Assembly (NCBI GenBank): GCA_964557005.1
Contig: CAZKYI010000008.1
Location: forward strand, 1-64,000
Reading direction: 5' to 3'
Origin: JBECKS01 sp964557005
Lineage (GTDB): Bacteria; Pseudomonadota; Gammaproteobacteria; Pseudomonadales; JBECKS01
DNA: 64,000 bases
Made by a program: the position numbers and the translations under genes. The stretch's first letter is position 1. Each line of letters starts with the position of its first letter. A model generated the notes under the pieces. The model worked only from the letters and a program-made list of their open reading frames with translations. It was not told where the DNA came from and did not search any database. This document shows, piece by piece, positions 8,444 through 16,228 of the stretch.

Positions 8444-9937
8444 TTATTTCAAGTTGATGGTCATGTTAGGGCCAAGCGGAATATCCGAATCAAACCAGCG
8501 TGCAGTAATGGTTTTGGTTTCAGTATAAAAGCGCACCGCCTGTTTTCCATAAGCATGTTGATCACCATAAAAAGATTGCTTCCAGCCAGTAAAGGAAAAA
8601 AACGGCAACGGCACAGGAATCGGCACGTTAATCCCGACCTGCCCCACTTCGATTTCATGCTGAAACTTTCTTGCAGCCGCACCCGAAGCGGTAAAAATGG
8701 AAGTGCCATTTCCATAAGGGCTTTGATTAATAAGCTCAATCGCCTGCTCAAGGGAATCTGCATTCACCAGGCACAAAACGGGACCAAAAATTTCCTGCCG
8801 ATAAATTGCCATCTCTGCCGTCACTTCCGAAAAAACCGTGGGGCCAATCCAGTTGCCATTGGGGTAGCCGTCTACCTCGCAGTGGCTACCATCTAACAAA
8901 CAGGTCGCACCTTCTTGTTTACCTTGTTCAATCAAGCCCAGAACACGCTGTTTCGCTTGAGGGGAAATCAGTGGCCCATAAGCGGCATTGGCATCATTCC
9001 ACACACCCGGGCGAATCCTGGCAATCGCTTGCTGAATTTCCTGTTTCCAGTTTTGTGCTTCGCCCACCAGCACCGCCACACTAATCGCCATGCAGCGCTG
9101 CCCTGCTGCACCACAAGACGCACCGACCAGATTGTTAATCACCTGTGCCTTGTTGGCATCGGGCATCACCACCATGTGATTTTTTGCGCCTGCAAACGAT
9201 TGCACACGCTTGAGATGCTCTGTCCCCGTTTTATAAATGTATTGGCCAACTGCCACCGAACCGACAAACGAAATGGCCTTGATGTTTTTATGCTTCAATA
9301 AAAAATCCACCTGCTCTTTACCACCATGTACCACTTGCAGCACACCCGCTGGCGCACCCGCCTCCAGAAAAAGCTCGGCCAAACGTGTCGGGGTCAAAGG
9401 GTCTTGCTCGGAAGGCTTGAGAATAAAAGTGTTGCCACAGGCAATCGCCAACGGAAACATCCACAGCGGAATCATCGCGGGAAAATTAAACGGCGTAATG
9501 CCCGCACACACACCCAGCGGCTGAATCAGCGAATAGGTATCAATACCGCTGGCCACATTTTCAACCGTTTCCCCCATCATCAGGCTTGCGATATTGCAGG
9601 CATGTTCCACCACTTCGATACCGCGCCAGACATCGCCTTTGGCATCTTCAAAAGTCTTACCCGTTTCCTGACTGAGAATTTCGGCAAGCTCATCGTGGTG
9701 CTGTTTCAAAAGCGCCTGATACTTGAGCATGATGCGCGCCCGTGCAGGCACAGCCACTTCCTTCCATTCAAGAAACGCCTGATACGCCGCTTCATAGGCC
9801 TGCTGCATTTCCTGCGCAGTGGTATTCGGTGCTTCGGCAATGACTTCCTGCGTGGCTGGATTGGTCACAGGAATCCATTGCGTGCATTGGCTTTGAATCC
9901 ATTTTCCGCCAATCAATAGAGGTACTTTTTTGCTCAT
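8444..9937 (-). CDS. mmsA: Methylmalonate-semialdehyde dehydrogenase (CoA-acylating)
   Basis: 497-aa aldehyde dehydrogenase superfamily enzyme that oxidises methylmalonate semialdehyde to propionyl-CoA with CoA and NAD. Motifs: GITPFNFPAMIPLWMFP (about 146-162), FILKPSEQDP, SFVGSVAVG, and GQRCMA with the nucleophilic Cys at about 282. In the region where ordinary ALDHs carry the general-base Glu it reads FAGAKNH, as in CoA-dependent members. First gene of the mmsA-mmsB-unknown operon; the 128-bp divergent region to the alkB-like gene should hold promoters for both. Confidence 0.96.
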   Translation of the reverse strand: MSKKVPLLIGGKWIQSQCTQWIPVTNPATQEVIAEAPNTTAQEMQQAYEAAYQAFLEWKEVAVPARARIMLKYQALLKQHHDELAEILSQETGKTFEDAKGDVWRGIEVVEHACNIASLMMGETVENVASGIDTYSLIQPLGVCAGITPFNFPAMIPLWMFPLAIACGNTFILKPSEQDPLTPTRLAELFLEAGAPAGVLQVVHGGKEQVDFLLKHKNIKAISFVGSVAVGQYIYKTGTEHLKRVQSFAGAKNHMVVMPDANKAQVINNLVGASCGAAGQRCMAISVAVLVGEAQNWKQEIQQAIARIRPGVWNDANAAYGPLISPQAKQRVLGLIEQGKQEGATCLLDGSHCEVDGYPNGNWIGPTVFSEVTAEMAIYRQEIFGPVLCLVNADSLEQAIELINQSPYGNGTSIFTASGAAARKFQHEIEVGQVGINVPIPVPLPFFSFTGWKQSFYGDQHAYGKQAVRFYTETKTITARWFDSDIPLGPNMTINLK

Positions 9938-10065
9938 AGCTGCTCACTCGCCCTGTCATATCAAAGTGCATGAGTGTAGCCAAACTCCCGCACATAGTCG
10001 CCTTTATCCATACTCTGTTCAGTTTCGCAGGCTTAAGCTAGTGCAACCAAACAGAGGACACCACC

Positions 10066-11313
10066 ATGCCTGAATTCTTAACCAATCTTAAAACCCTGCG
10101 CCGCCTGAAAAATGACCCTTACTGGTTATCGCTCGTGCCACAAATTATTTTTGCATTCATTATTTATGGTGCTTACCAATGGGGAACGCTGTTTCTGATT
10201 GTGGCAACTGCCATCATTTTTTTCTTTCAGATTTTTGGCGTTTATTACCGCGTTGACCAGCAATACCAGAAAGCACTCGCGAAAGACCCGCAAGGACAAT
10301 TCAAAGCCGAAAACTTCGACATTATGTTTGAAGGCTCTCCGTGGTTACCCGATGTCTTTACTGAAACCGATGAAGCAGAACGCGCACGCGACCCGTATTT
10401 TGATTTCTGGGTATATGCCTTTTTGGGTATTCACTTTGTGTTGTTGTTCGCTTCTTTTGTGGTGGTTTACCAACATAACTCCATCATTATGGCGGTGGTG
10501 CTGGGTTTACTCTGGTTTAACCTGAGCCCGATGATGGAAGCCATCAGCCATGAATTTATTCACCGACGCAGCTACAAACAACAGATGTTCGGCGGCGCAG
10601 TCTGGGCAAGTTTTTGTTATGGCACTTTTTTACCCGAACATTGCATGGGACATCATGTGCATGTATCCACGCCCGAAGATGCTTCTTCTGCACCCAAAAA
10701 TATGAGCATCTACAAGTTTCTGCCACGCGCCATACTGTTAAACCCCATCAACGGTTTTAAACTGGAAGCCAAACGCTTGAAGGAGCGAAATCTTCCCCTG
10801 CTCAGTCGCCATAATCGTTTACTTTGGTTAAGCCTGTTTTCAGTGAGCTTGCTTGCGGGGAGCTATATTTTTGCAGGGATGGTTGGTTTGATTTTTTATC
10901 TCACCTATACCCTGATTTGTATTTTAACCATTGAAGCGGCCAACTATGGCATGCACTACGGTTTGGAAAGACGCAAACTTGAAAATGGTCGTTACGAAAG
11001 AGTTTCGCCCTTGCATTCCTGGAACCGTGAATCGCCAGGACATGCTTTTTCAGCCAACCTCACGCGCCATTCCGATCATCATGCCTTTCCACGCAGGCCG
11101 TACCAGATACTCAGAGGTTTTCCGGAAGCACCGCAATTACCGATTCCCTATTTCGCGGTACTGACCATGCCGTTTTTTTCAAAGCGCTGGTTTGAAATTA
11201 TGAATCCCTTTGTCGATGCGCATATGGAAAAACTCGCCAACTGGCATGCACAAGGCATTGATGACTATCAAATGGTGATGGGCATGGACGGCAAAAAAAT
11301 TGCGGGCAATTAG
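10066..11313 (+). CDS. AlkB-family membrane di-iron hydroxylase (alkane 1-monooxygenase-like)
   Basis: 415-aa integral-membrane non-haem di-iron oxygenase with about six hydrophobic segments. Expected function: O2-dependent terminal hydroxylation of alkanes or alkyl/xylyl chains, with electrons from rubredoxin. The histidine boxes are present: HEFIH (162-166), EHCMGHHVH (191-199), RHSDHH (334-339), plus NYGMHYGL (293-300). The last box is normally NYxEHYGL; here Glu is replaced by Met at 296. An SD (AGAGGA) precedes the ATG. The gene overlaps ahpF by 4 bases at its 3' end. No rubredoxin or alkane regulator gene is adjacent, so the substrate is open. Confidence 0.88.
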   Translation: MPEFLTNLKTLRRLKNDPYWLSLVPQIIFAFIIYGAYQWGTLFLIVATAIIFFFQIFGVYYRVDQQYQKALAKDPQGQFKAENFDIMFEGSPWLPDVFTETDEAERARDPYFDFWVYAFLGIHFVLLFASFVVVYQHNSIIMAVVLGLLWFNLSPMMEAISHEFIHRRSYKQQMFGGAVWASFCYGTFLPEHCMGHHVHVSTPEDASSAPKNMSIYKFLPRAILLNPINGFKLEAKRLKERNLPLLSRHNRLLWLSLFSVSLLAGSYIFAGMVGLIFYLTYTLICILTIEAANYGMHYGLERRKLENGRYERVSPLHSWNRESPGHAFSANLTRHSDHHAFPRRPYQILRGFPEAPQLPIPYFAVLTMPFFSKRWFEIMNPFVDAHMEKLANWHAQGIDDYQMVMGMDGKKIAGN

Positions 11314-12881
11314 TTTTCCAGTTTCGCACCATGAGCCAGCAGGTATTCAAAGGCAGCCAAGGATGATGCTTTTGCACCTTCGCCCATCGAAATAACAATT
11401 TGCTTGTAGGGCACAGCCGTGACATCACCACAGGCATAAATACCTGCTGCTGATGTTTCACATTTGTGATTGATTACGATTTCACCCTGTTTTGTGCGCT
11501 CTACCAAATCACCCAAAAAGGCACTGTTAGGCAACAAACCAATTTGAACAAACACACCTTCGAGCGTTTTGCTTGATACTTCATTGCTTTCACGATTGAT
11601 GTATTCAATCGCATTCACCTTGCCATGTTCGGCCTTGATGGCTTTGGTTGCCACATTCGTGAGTATCTCAATGTTAGCGCGTTTTCTGGCTTGATCGACC
11701 AGCACTTTGTCGGCTTTCAATTCAGGCAGAAATTCAAATACCGTCACCGATTTCACAATGCCCGCCAAATCCAGTGCCGCTTCAATCCCCGAATTACCGC
11801 CGCCAATCACTGCGACGTTTTTGCCTTTGAAGAAAGGCCCGTCACAGTGCGGGCAATAAGCCACGCCATTCCCAATATGTTCTTTTTCACCTGGCACACC
11901 CAGCTCGCGCCATTTGGCACCCGTTGCGATAATCACGGTCTTGGTACGAATCACTTCACCCGAAGACAAGCTCAAAGTTTTGATGTCGCCCTGCTCAATG
12001 GTGTTCACGCGAATATGCTCTTTCAAGGTAATGTCATACTCATTCATATGCACTTGCAAAGCAGAAGACAGTTGTGAACCCGTGGTTTTAGGCACAGAAA
12101 TCAAATTTTCGATACCCAAGGTATCTTTCACCTGACCACCGATGCGATCTGCCACCAGCGTAACCTTCAAACCTTTTCTTGCACTGTAAATCGCAGAAGC
12201 CACACCCGCAGGGCCACCGCCAACAATAACCACATCTTGCAAGGGTAAATGTTGCTTTGCATTCGCTTGTGTAATCTGCGGAAAACACTCAATCAATTTA
12301 CTCATCAATTCCGCTGCGGTTACCTTGCCATTGGCAAACAATTCACCATTCAGGTAAACACAAGGCACACCTTGAATATCACGCTCATTCACCAAAGTTT
12401 GAAACAAACCACCATCAATCATTTCGCTTGAAATGTTACTGTTCAACAACGAAAACTGATTCACTGCCTGAACTACATCGGGGCAATTATGGCAACTCAA
12501 ACTCACGAACACTTCAAAATGTAATTTTTCGTTGATGCCTTGCAGCATCTGTTTCAGGGAATCATCAAGTTTGATTGCGGTACCCGAAGCCTGTAACACC
12601 GCAAGTACCAGAGAATTAAATTCGTGGCCTGAGGGAATGCCTGAAAAATAAATGCCTGTCGATTGTCCATTCACTTCCAGATAAAAACTGATTGCGCTTC
12701 TTAACGAAGCGCTGGCGCGCTCTTCGACTTTCAAATGCGCACTCACTTCAGCAAACTCATTCAAAAACTGAATCAGTTCCGAACGCTTGTCATGCTCACC
12801 CGTTTGCACCACAAAACAAACGCTGTTTTGCATATTGGCAGTGTATTGTTTTAAAGCGTTTTTAATCTCGTTACTTAACAT
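11310..12881 (-). CDS. ahpF: Alkyl hydroperoxide reductase subunit F
   Basis: 523-aa flavoprotein disulfide reductase that uses NAD(P)H to recycle AhpC. The N-terminal double-thioredoxin-like domain has SCHNC (Cys130/Cys133). The thioredoxin-reductase-like part has the FAD motif VIVGGGPAGVASA (about 218-230), the redox pair YCPHC (Cys343/Cys346) and the NAD motif VIGGGNSGIEAAL. Length is the family norm. It follows ahpC with a hairpin in the 75-bp spacer, and GGGGAAG precedes the ATG. Regulation by the divergent OxyR is expected. Confidence 0.97.
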   Translation of the reverse strand: MLSNEIKNALKQYTANMQNSVCFVVQTGEHDKRSELIQFLNEFAEVSAHLKVEERASASLRSAISFYLEVNGQSTGIYFSGIPSGHEFNSLVLAVLQASGTAIKLDDSLKQMLQGINEKLHFEVFVSLSCHNCPDVVQAVNQFSLLNSNISSEMIDGGLFQTLVNERDIQGVPCVYLNGELFANGKVTAAELMSKLIECFPQITQANAKQHLPLQDVVIVGGGPAGVASAIYSARKGLKVTLVADRIGGQVKDTLGIENLISVPKTTGSQLSSALQVHMNEYDITLKEHIRVNTIEQGDIKTLSLSSGEVIRTKTVIIATGAKWRELGVPGEKEHIGNGVAYCPHCDGPFFKGKNVAVIGGGNSGIEAALDLAGIVKSVTVFEFLPELKADKVLVDQARKRANIEILTNVATKAIKAEHGKVNAIEYINRESNEVSSKTLEGVFVQIGLLPNSAFLGDLVERTKQGEIVINHKCETSAAGIYACGDVTAVPYKQIVISMGEGAKASSLAAFEYLLAHGAKLEN

Positions 12882-12917
12882 GTTACTTCCCCGGTCATTA
12901 CAAATTGAGTGATGGAA

Positions 12918-12948
12918 AAGTGAGCCTCGCTTGTGGCCAAGCTCACTT
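12918..12948 (-). terminator. Hairpin in the ahpC-ahpF spacer (partial terminator/attenuator)
   Basis: AAGTGAGC (12918-12925) pairs with GCTCACTT (12941-12948). Read on the minus strand, the stem is followed by a short TTTT-containing stretch. Such a hairpin would let some transcripts end after ahpC, which is usually needed in excess over ahpF. Confidence 0.55.
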
Positions 12949-12956
12949 GTTTTGGT

Positions 12957-13520
12957 TTAGATTTTTCCAACCAAATCCAGAGAAGGTGCAAGGGTCTCTT
13001 CGCCTTCTTTCCATTTTGCAGGGCAAACTTCGCCCGGGTGTGCAGCCACGTATTGCGCTGCTTTCACCTTACGCAGCAAATCAGCGGCATCACGTCCAAT
13101 ACCTTCGGCAGTAATTTCCATCGCCTGAATCACACCATTTGGGTCGACCACAAAGGTTCCGCGATCTGCAAGCCCCTGATCTTCGCGCATCACTTCAAAG
13201 TTGCGTGTAATCGTGCCCGTTGGATCACCAATCATGGTGTATTGAATTTTGCCGATGGTGTCGGAAGTGTCATGCCATGCCTTGTGCGTGAAATGGGTAT
13301 CGGTAGACACCGAATAAATTTCCACACCACGCTTTTGAAATTCCTCATAGTTATCGGCCAAATCGCCAAGCTCAGTCGGACACACAAAAGTAAAATCCGC
13401 AGGGTAGAAAAAGAACACTGCCCATTTGCCCTGAATGTCCTGCTCGGATACTTCAACGAACTCGCCATTTCTAAATGCGCTTGCCTTGAACGGTTTAATT
13501 TGGGTATTGATCAATGCCAT
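12957..13520 (-). CDS. ahpC: Alkyl hydroperoxide reductase subunit C (peroxiredoxin)
   Basis: 187-aa typical 2-Cys peroxiredoxin that reduces H2O2 and organic peroxides. The peroxidatic Cys47 lies in FTFVCPTE, the resolving Cys166 in EVCPAKW near the C-terminus. The length and the short C-terminal tail match the AhpC1 group. A strong AGGAGG lies before the ATG. First gene of ahpC-ahpF; oxyR is divergent with a 140-bp shared control region. Confidence 0.98.
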   Translation of the reverse strand: MALINTQIKPFKASAFRNGEFVEVSEQDIQGKWAVFFFYPADFTFVCPTELGDLADNYEEFQKRGVEIYSVSTDTHFTHKAWHDTSDTIGKIQYTMIGDPTGTITRNFEVMREDQGLADRGTFVVDPNGVIQAMEITAEGIGRDAADLLRKVKAAQYVAAHPGEVCPAKWKEGEETLAPSLDLVGKI

Positions 13521-13610
13521 GATGGCCTCCTGTAAGTTTGATTTAAAATATGAACCTGTGTTCGGGGAGGACTATAAGCCTTGCAGGGTTAATAAATATA
13601 TTTGAATATA

Positions 13611-13640
13611 ACTATTATTATGTTCTAATAAATAGAACTT
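13611..13640. promoter_or_regulatory. Candidate OxyR-type operator between ahpC and oxyR
   Basis: Within the AT-rich divergent region, GTTCTA-N5-TAGAAC (13622-13638) is a perfect inverted repeat, flanked by ATAACTATTATTAT. The OxyR target is built of ATAG/CTAT elements, and CTAT plus ATAG occur here at 13611-13636. It sits 23 bp upstream of the oxyR ATG and about 100 bp from ahpC. Location and symmetry support a regulatory site; the binding protein is inferred. Confidence 0.4.
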
Positions 13641-13660
13641 ATACGCATTGGAATAAACAC

Positions 13661-14554
13661 ATGATTTCCATTAAACAACTGAAATACGCACTGGCCGCGC
13701 AACAACAACTCCATTTCAAAAAGGCTGCCGAGCAATGCAATGTCAGCCAGTCTGCACTCAGCACCGCACTCAGCGAACTGGAACAACGCCTCGGCATACA
13801 GATTTTTGAACGCGATAACAAAAAGGTGCTGGTTACACCACTGGGTGAAGAAGTGCTCAAACGTGCCAGACAAATCATTCTGCAAACCGAAGAACTGGAA
13901 CAACTTTCAAACTCGCTCAAAAGCCCTTTGAGTTTTCCGCTTACCATCGGCCTGATTCCCACCATCGCGCCCTATTTGTTACCCGAATTATTTCCCTTGC
14001 TCAAAAAACAATATCCCGATGCGCAGTTAAACATTGTCGAGGAACAAAGCCTTGTTCTGGTTGAACAAGTGCGCAAAGGCGAAATCGATACCGCGATTCT
14101 CGCGCTCCCTTTCCCTTGTGATGGCCTGTTAACCTTTGAATTCTGGCAAGAGGATTTTTACTGGGTAACGCAGAAAGGTGAAAAAAACTCAGAACAAAAA
14201 GAAATTCGTAGCAAAGAAATCGAAGCCAGCAAACTCATGCTGCTCAAGGAAGGCCACTGCCTGAAAGATCACATACTCGATGCGTGTAAATTTTCTGCAC
14301 AAACCGCCAATCACGGCTTTGGCGCTACCAGTTTGAATACCCTGATTCAAATGGTGCAAGGTGGAATGGGAACAACGCTGGTGCCTGAAATGGCTTTGAA
14401 ATCGCTGATTTCACAAAACAAGTCACTGAAAGCGGTACATTTGAAAGAACCCGGGCCACATCGTCGTATTGCATTTTTAGTGCGACCCAATTACACGCGC
14501 ATCAGCAGTATCGAACTGCTGATAAAACTTTGTGAGAGTGCGTTGAAAAAATAA
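13661..14554 (+). CDS. oxyR: LysR-type peroxide regulator OxyR
   Basis: 297 aa from the ATG at 13661; an upstream in-frame start at 13550 would add a non-conserved leader overlapping the control region. The N-terminal winged helix-turn-helix is typical (FKKAAEQCNVSQSALSTAL, about 19-37). The sensor domain contains GHCLKDHILDAC, placing Cys200 and Cys209 like OxyR Cys199/Cys208, whose disulfide senses H2O2. It is divergent from ahpC, the standard target. A bidirectional terminator follows. Confidence 0.95.
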   Translation: MISIKQLKYALAAQQQLHFKKAAEQCNVSQSALSTALSELEQRLGIQIFERDNKKVLVTPLGEEVLKRARQIILQTEELEQLSNSLKSPLSFPLTIGLIPTIAPYLLPELFPLLKKQYPDAQLNIVEEQSLVLVEQVRKGEIDTAILALPFPCDGLLTFEFWQEDFYWVTQKGEKNSEQKEIRSKEIEASKLMLLKEGHCLKDHILDACKFSAQTANHGFGATSLNTLIQMVQGGMGTTLVPEMALKSLISQNKSLKAVHLKEPGPHRRIAFLVRPNYTRISSIELLIKLCESALKK

Positions 14555-14572
14555 GGGCTGGAAATATCTCAA

Positions 14573-14588
14573 CTACACTCGACATGAC
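14573..14588 (+). repeat. 16-bp direct repeat, copy 1
   Basis: CTACACTCGACATGAC occurs here and again at 15306-15321 in the same orientation; both copies are preceded by TCTC plus two purines. The two copies bracket the lipoprotein gene. Confidence 0.7.
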
Positions 14589-14596
14589 CGTTAAAA

Positions 14597-14624
14597 AAAA
14601 GGCCGCTGTTGTAGCGGCCTTTTT
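14597..14624. terminator. Bidirectional intrinsic terminator
   Basis: AAAAGGCCGCT (14597-14607) pairs with AGCGGCCTTTT (14613-14623) around a 5-base loop, with A and T tracts outside. It ends oxyR on the plus strand and the lipoprotein gene on the minus strand. Confidence 0.9.
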
Positions 14625-14646
14625 CTAAACAAAAATGAATCCGTAT

Positions 14647-15187
14647 TTACTTTTTATTAAAGGGATTATCCTTGTCGAAAGCATCGGGGCGATTTTCGGG
14701 TGAAGTTAAATCCAGACCTTCATCGTCTTCATCTCTCTCAACACCCATATAGAAATACTCGCCATCACCATCGTCATACACCTTGCTGATCAGGTGATAC
14801 ATCTTCTGTTCCTCGAATGTCACATCCAGCTGCCAACCGCTGGCTCCGCCCTCACCTTCTTCAAAGCTTTTGCCAAGCTTGTAGTCAAAGGTCATTTCCC
14901 AACCTTCATCACCAAGAGGAGTTTCACAAAGCTCATCTTCAAACTCCTGACCGCTGTTCTCCAGCTTGCCACCTTCCTTGAACTCCAGAATGGTTTTTGA
15001 CCAATAGGGCTCACCGCCATTGTTATTACGCACACAACCTTGCTCCCAGACACCCAGAAACTGCTTGGCATCCGCACTGCTACCCTTGCCATCGCTACTG
15101 CTGCTACCACAGGCACTCAAGGCCAGCGCAGGCAACAAAAGTAATGGCGTTCGCGTTGTTAAAAACCCTTTTTTTTATCGTTAGCAT
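14647..15187 (-). CDS. Lipoprotein with an A8 frameshift in its signal peptide
   Basis: The main frame (15138-14647, 163 aa) has no ATG and starts in the middle of a lipoprotein signal peptide (LLPALALSAC-G). An ATG at 15187 with GAGGTGG five bases upstream encodes MLTIKK, but in a different frame. The two frames meet at a run of eight A (minus strand, 15176-15169). With seven A the product is a 179-aa lipoprotein: M-L-T-I-K-K-G-F, a hydrophobic core, and lipobox LSAC with Cys26. The mature part is acidic and Gly/Ser rich at its start, with YDDGDGE. No family recognised. It is phase-variable, expressed by transcriptional slippage, broken, or a sequencing error. Confidence 0.7.
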
Positions 15188-15305
15188 TTTCCACCTCATT
15201 ATTTGTTATTTAAGGAATCGCCTGTGATGGTTACAGCAGTACTCCCTCCCATCCTTGCCCGTACAACTCTACCCATAAAAATACGATTTTAAAACCCCGT
15301 CTCGG

Positions 15306-15321
15306 CTACACTCGACATGAC
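15306..15321 (+). repeat. 16-bp direct repeat, copy 2
   Basis: Second copy of CTACACTCGACATGAC, upstream of the methyltransferase gene. The rest of the spacer from 15188 to 15391 shows no gene. Confidence 0.7.
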
Positions 15322-15391
15322 AGATGGAGTGTGTATACATTCCAAAACCATACACACCTAACCAAGCAGGAACTGGCGGGATTACTGACTG

Positions 15392-16228
15392 ATGAAAGTT
15401 GAGAACACCCAAGGACAATGGCCAACCGTTGCCGAAAATTTTGTAAGGCTCATCAATCACCCTCTGCGACCGATTGCAGAAGATATTGATTTTTTGCATC
15501 AAAAAATCGAGCACTGGCAGCAAACGCACACACATGCACCAAGGGTGTTAATTCTGGGAGTAACACCTGAATATTTTTATGCGCAGTGGCCAAAAGGCAC
15601 ACACATTTTTGCACTCGATCAAACACGCGAAATGATTGAATTTGTATGGCCTGGGCCACGCGAGCAAGCCATTCAAGGCTCATGGCTGGAAACTGAATTT
15701 CCACAGCATCACTTTGATTGTGTGTTATGTGATGGCAGCATCAATATGTTGAAGTATCCCGAACATCAAACCCGGTTGGCAGAACGGCTCGCGTATTTAA
15801 TCGCTCCTGGAGGTTTTTTCCTGTCGAGACTCTTTACCGCTTCTACAAAAAAGCCATCAACAAGCGAAGTATTACAGCAACTGCTTGATGGAAAATTTCC
15901 TTCACTGAATCATCTTAAAATCAGTTTATGGCTCAGCTTGCAAACGCATAGCCATGAAGGCACCTTGCTCGCAGATGTATGGAATGCCGTTCATACGCTG
16001 GAACCGAATCAGCAAAAACTGGCACAACAACTTGGCTGGAAACTGGAAGAATTACAGATGATTAACGCATATCGGGATAACAGCGCAAGATATTACTTCC
16101 CCACCATTGAACAAGTGATTGAATTGTTTCACTCGCAAAAACGAGCTGCATTTCAGTTACAGCAAGTACATATCCCACGCTATTTTATGGGTGAACAATT
16201 TCCAACCGTCATCTTCAATCGCTTATGA
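15392..16228 (+). CDS. SAM-dependent methyltransferase-like protein
   Basis: 278 aa, class I methyltransferase fold by pattern. Motif I-like VLILGVTPEY lies near 52-61, an acidic residue ends strand 2 (FALDQT, near 75), and a strand-4 region reads DCVLCDGSINML near 108-120. YLIAPGGFFLSRLF follows as the post-strand-5 segment. Motif I deviates from the usual GxGxG, so the cofactor call is moderate. It overlaps the ATP-grasp gene by 4 bases (ATGA), so the two are translationally coupled and likely act in one pathway. The substrate is unknown. Confidence 0.7.
   Translation: MKVENTQGQWPTVAENFVRLINHPLRPIAEDIDFLHQKIEHWQQTHTHAPRVLILGVTPEYFYAQWPKGTHIFALDQTREMIEFVWPGPREQAIQGSWLETEFPQHHFDCVLCDGSINMLKYPEHQTRLAERLAYLIAPGGFFLSRLFTASTKKPSTSEVLQQLLDGKFPSLNHLKISLWLSLQTHSHEGTLLADVWNAVHTLEPNQQKLAQQLGWKLEELQMINAYRDNSARYYFPTIEQVIELFHSQKRAAFQLQQVHIPRYFMGEQFPTVIFNRL

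Noticed and set aside
8387..8896. Plus-strand open frames opposite mmsA and mmsB
   Set aside because: Shadow frames of strongly conserved enzymes; basic, low-pattern translations without SD.
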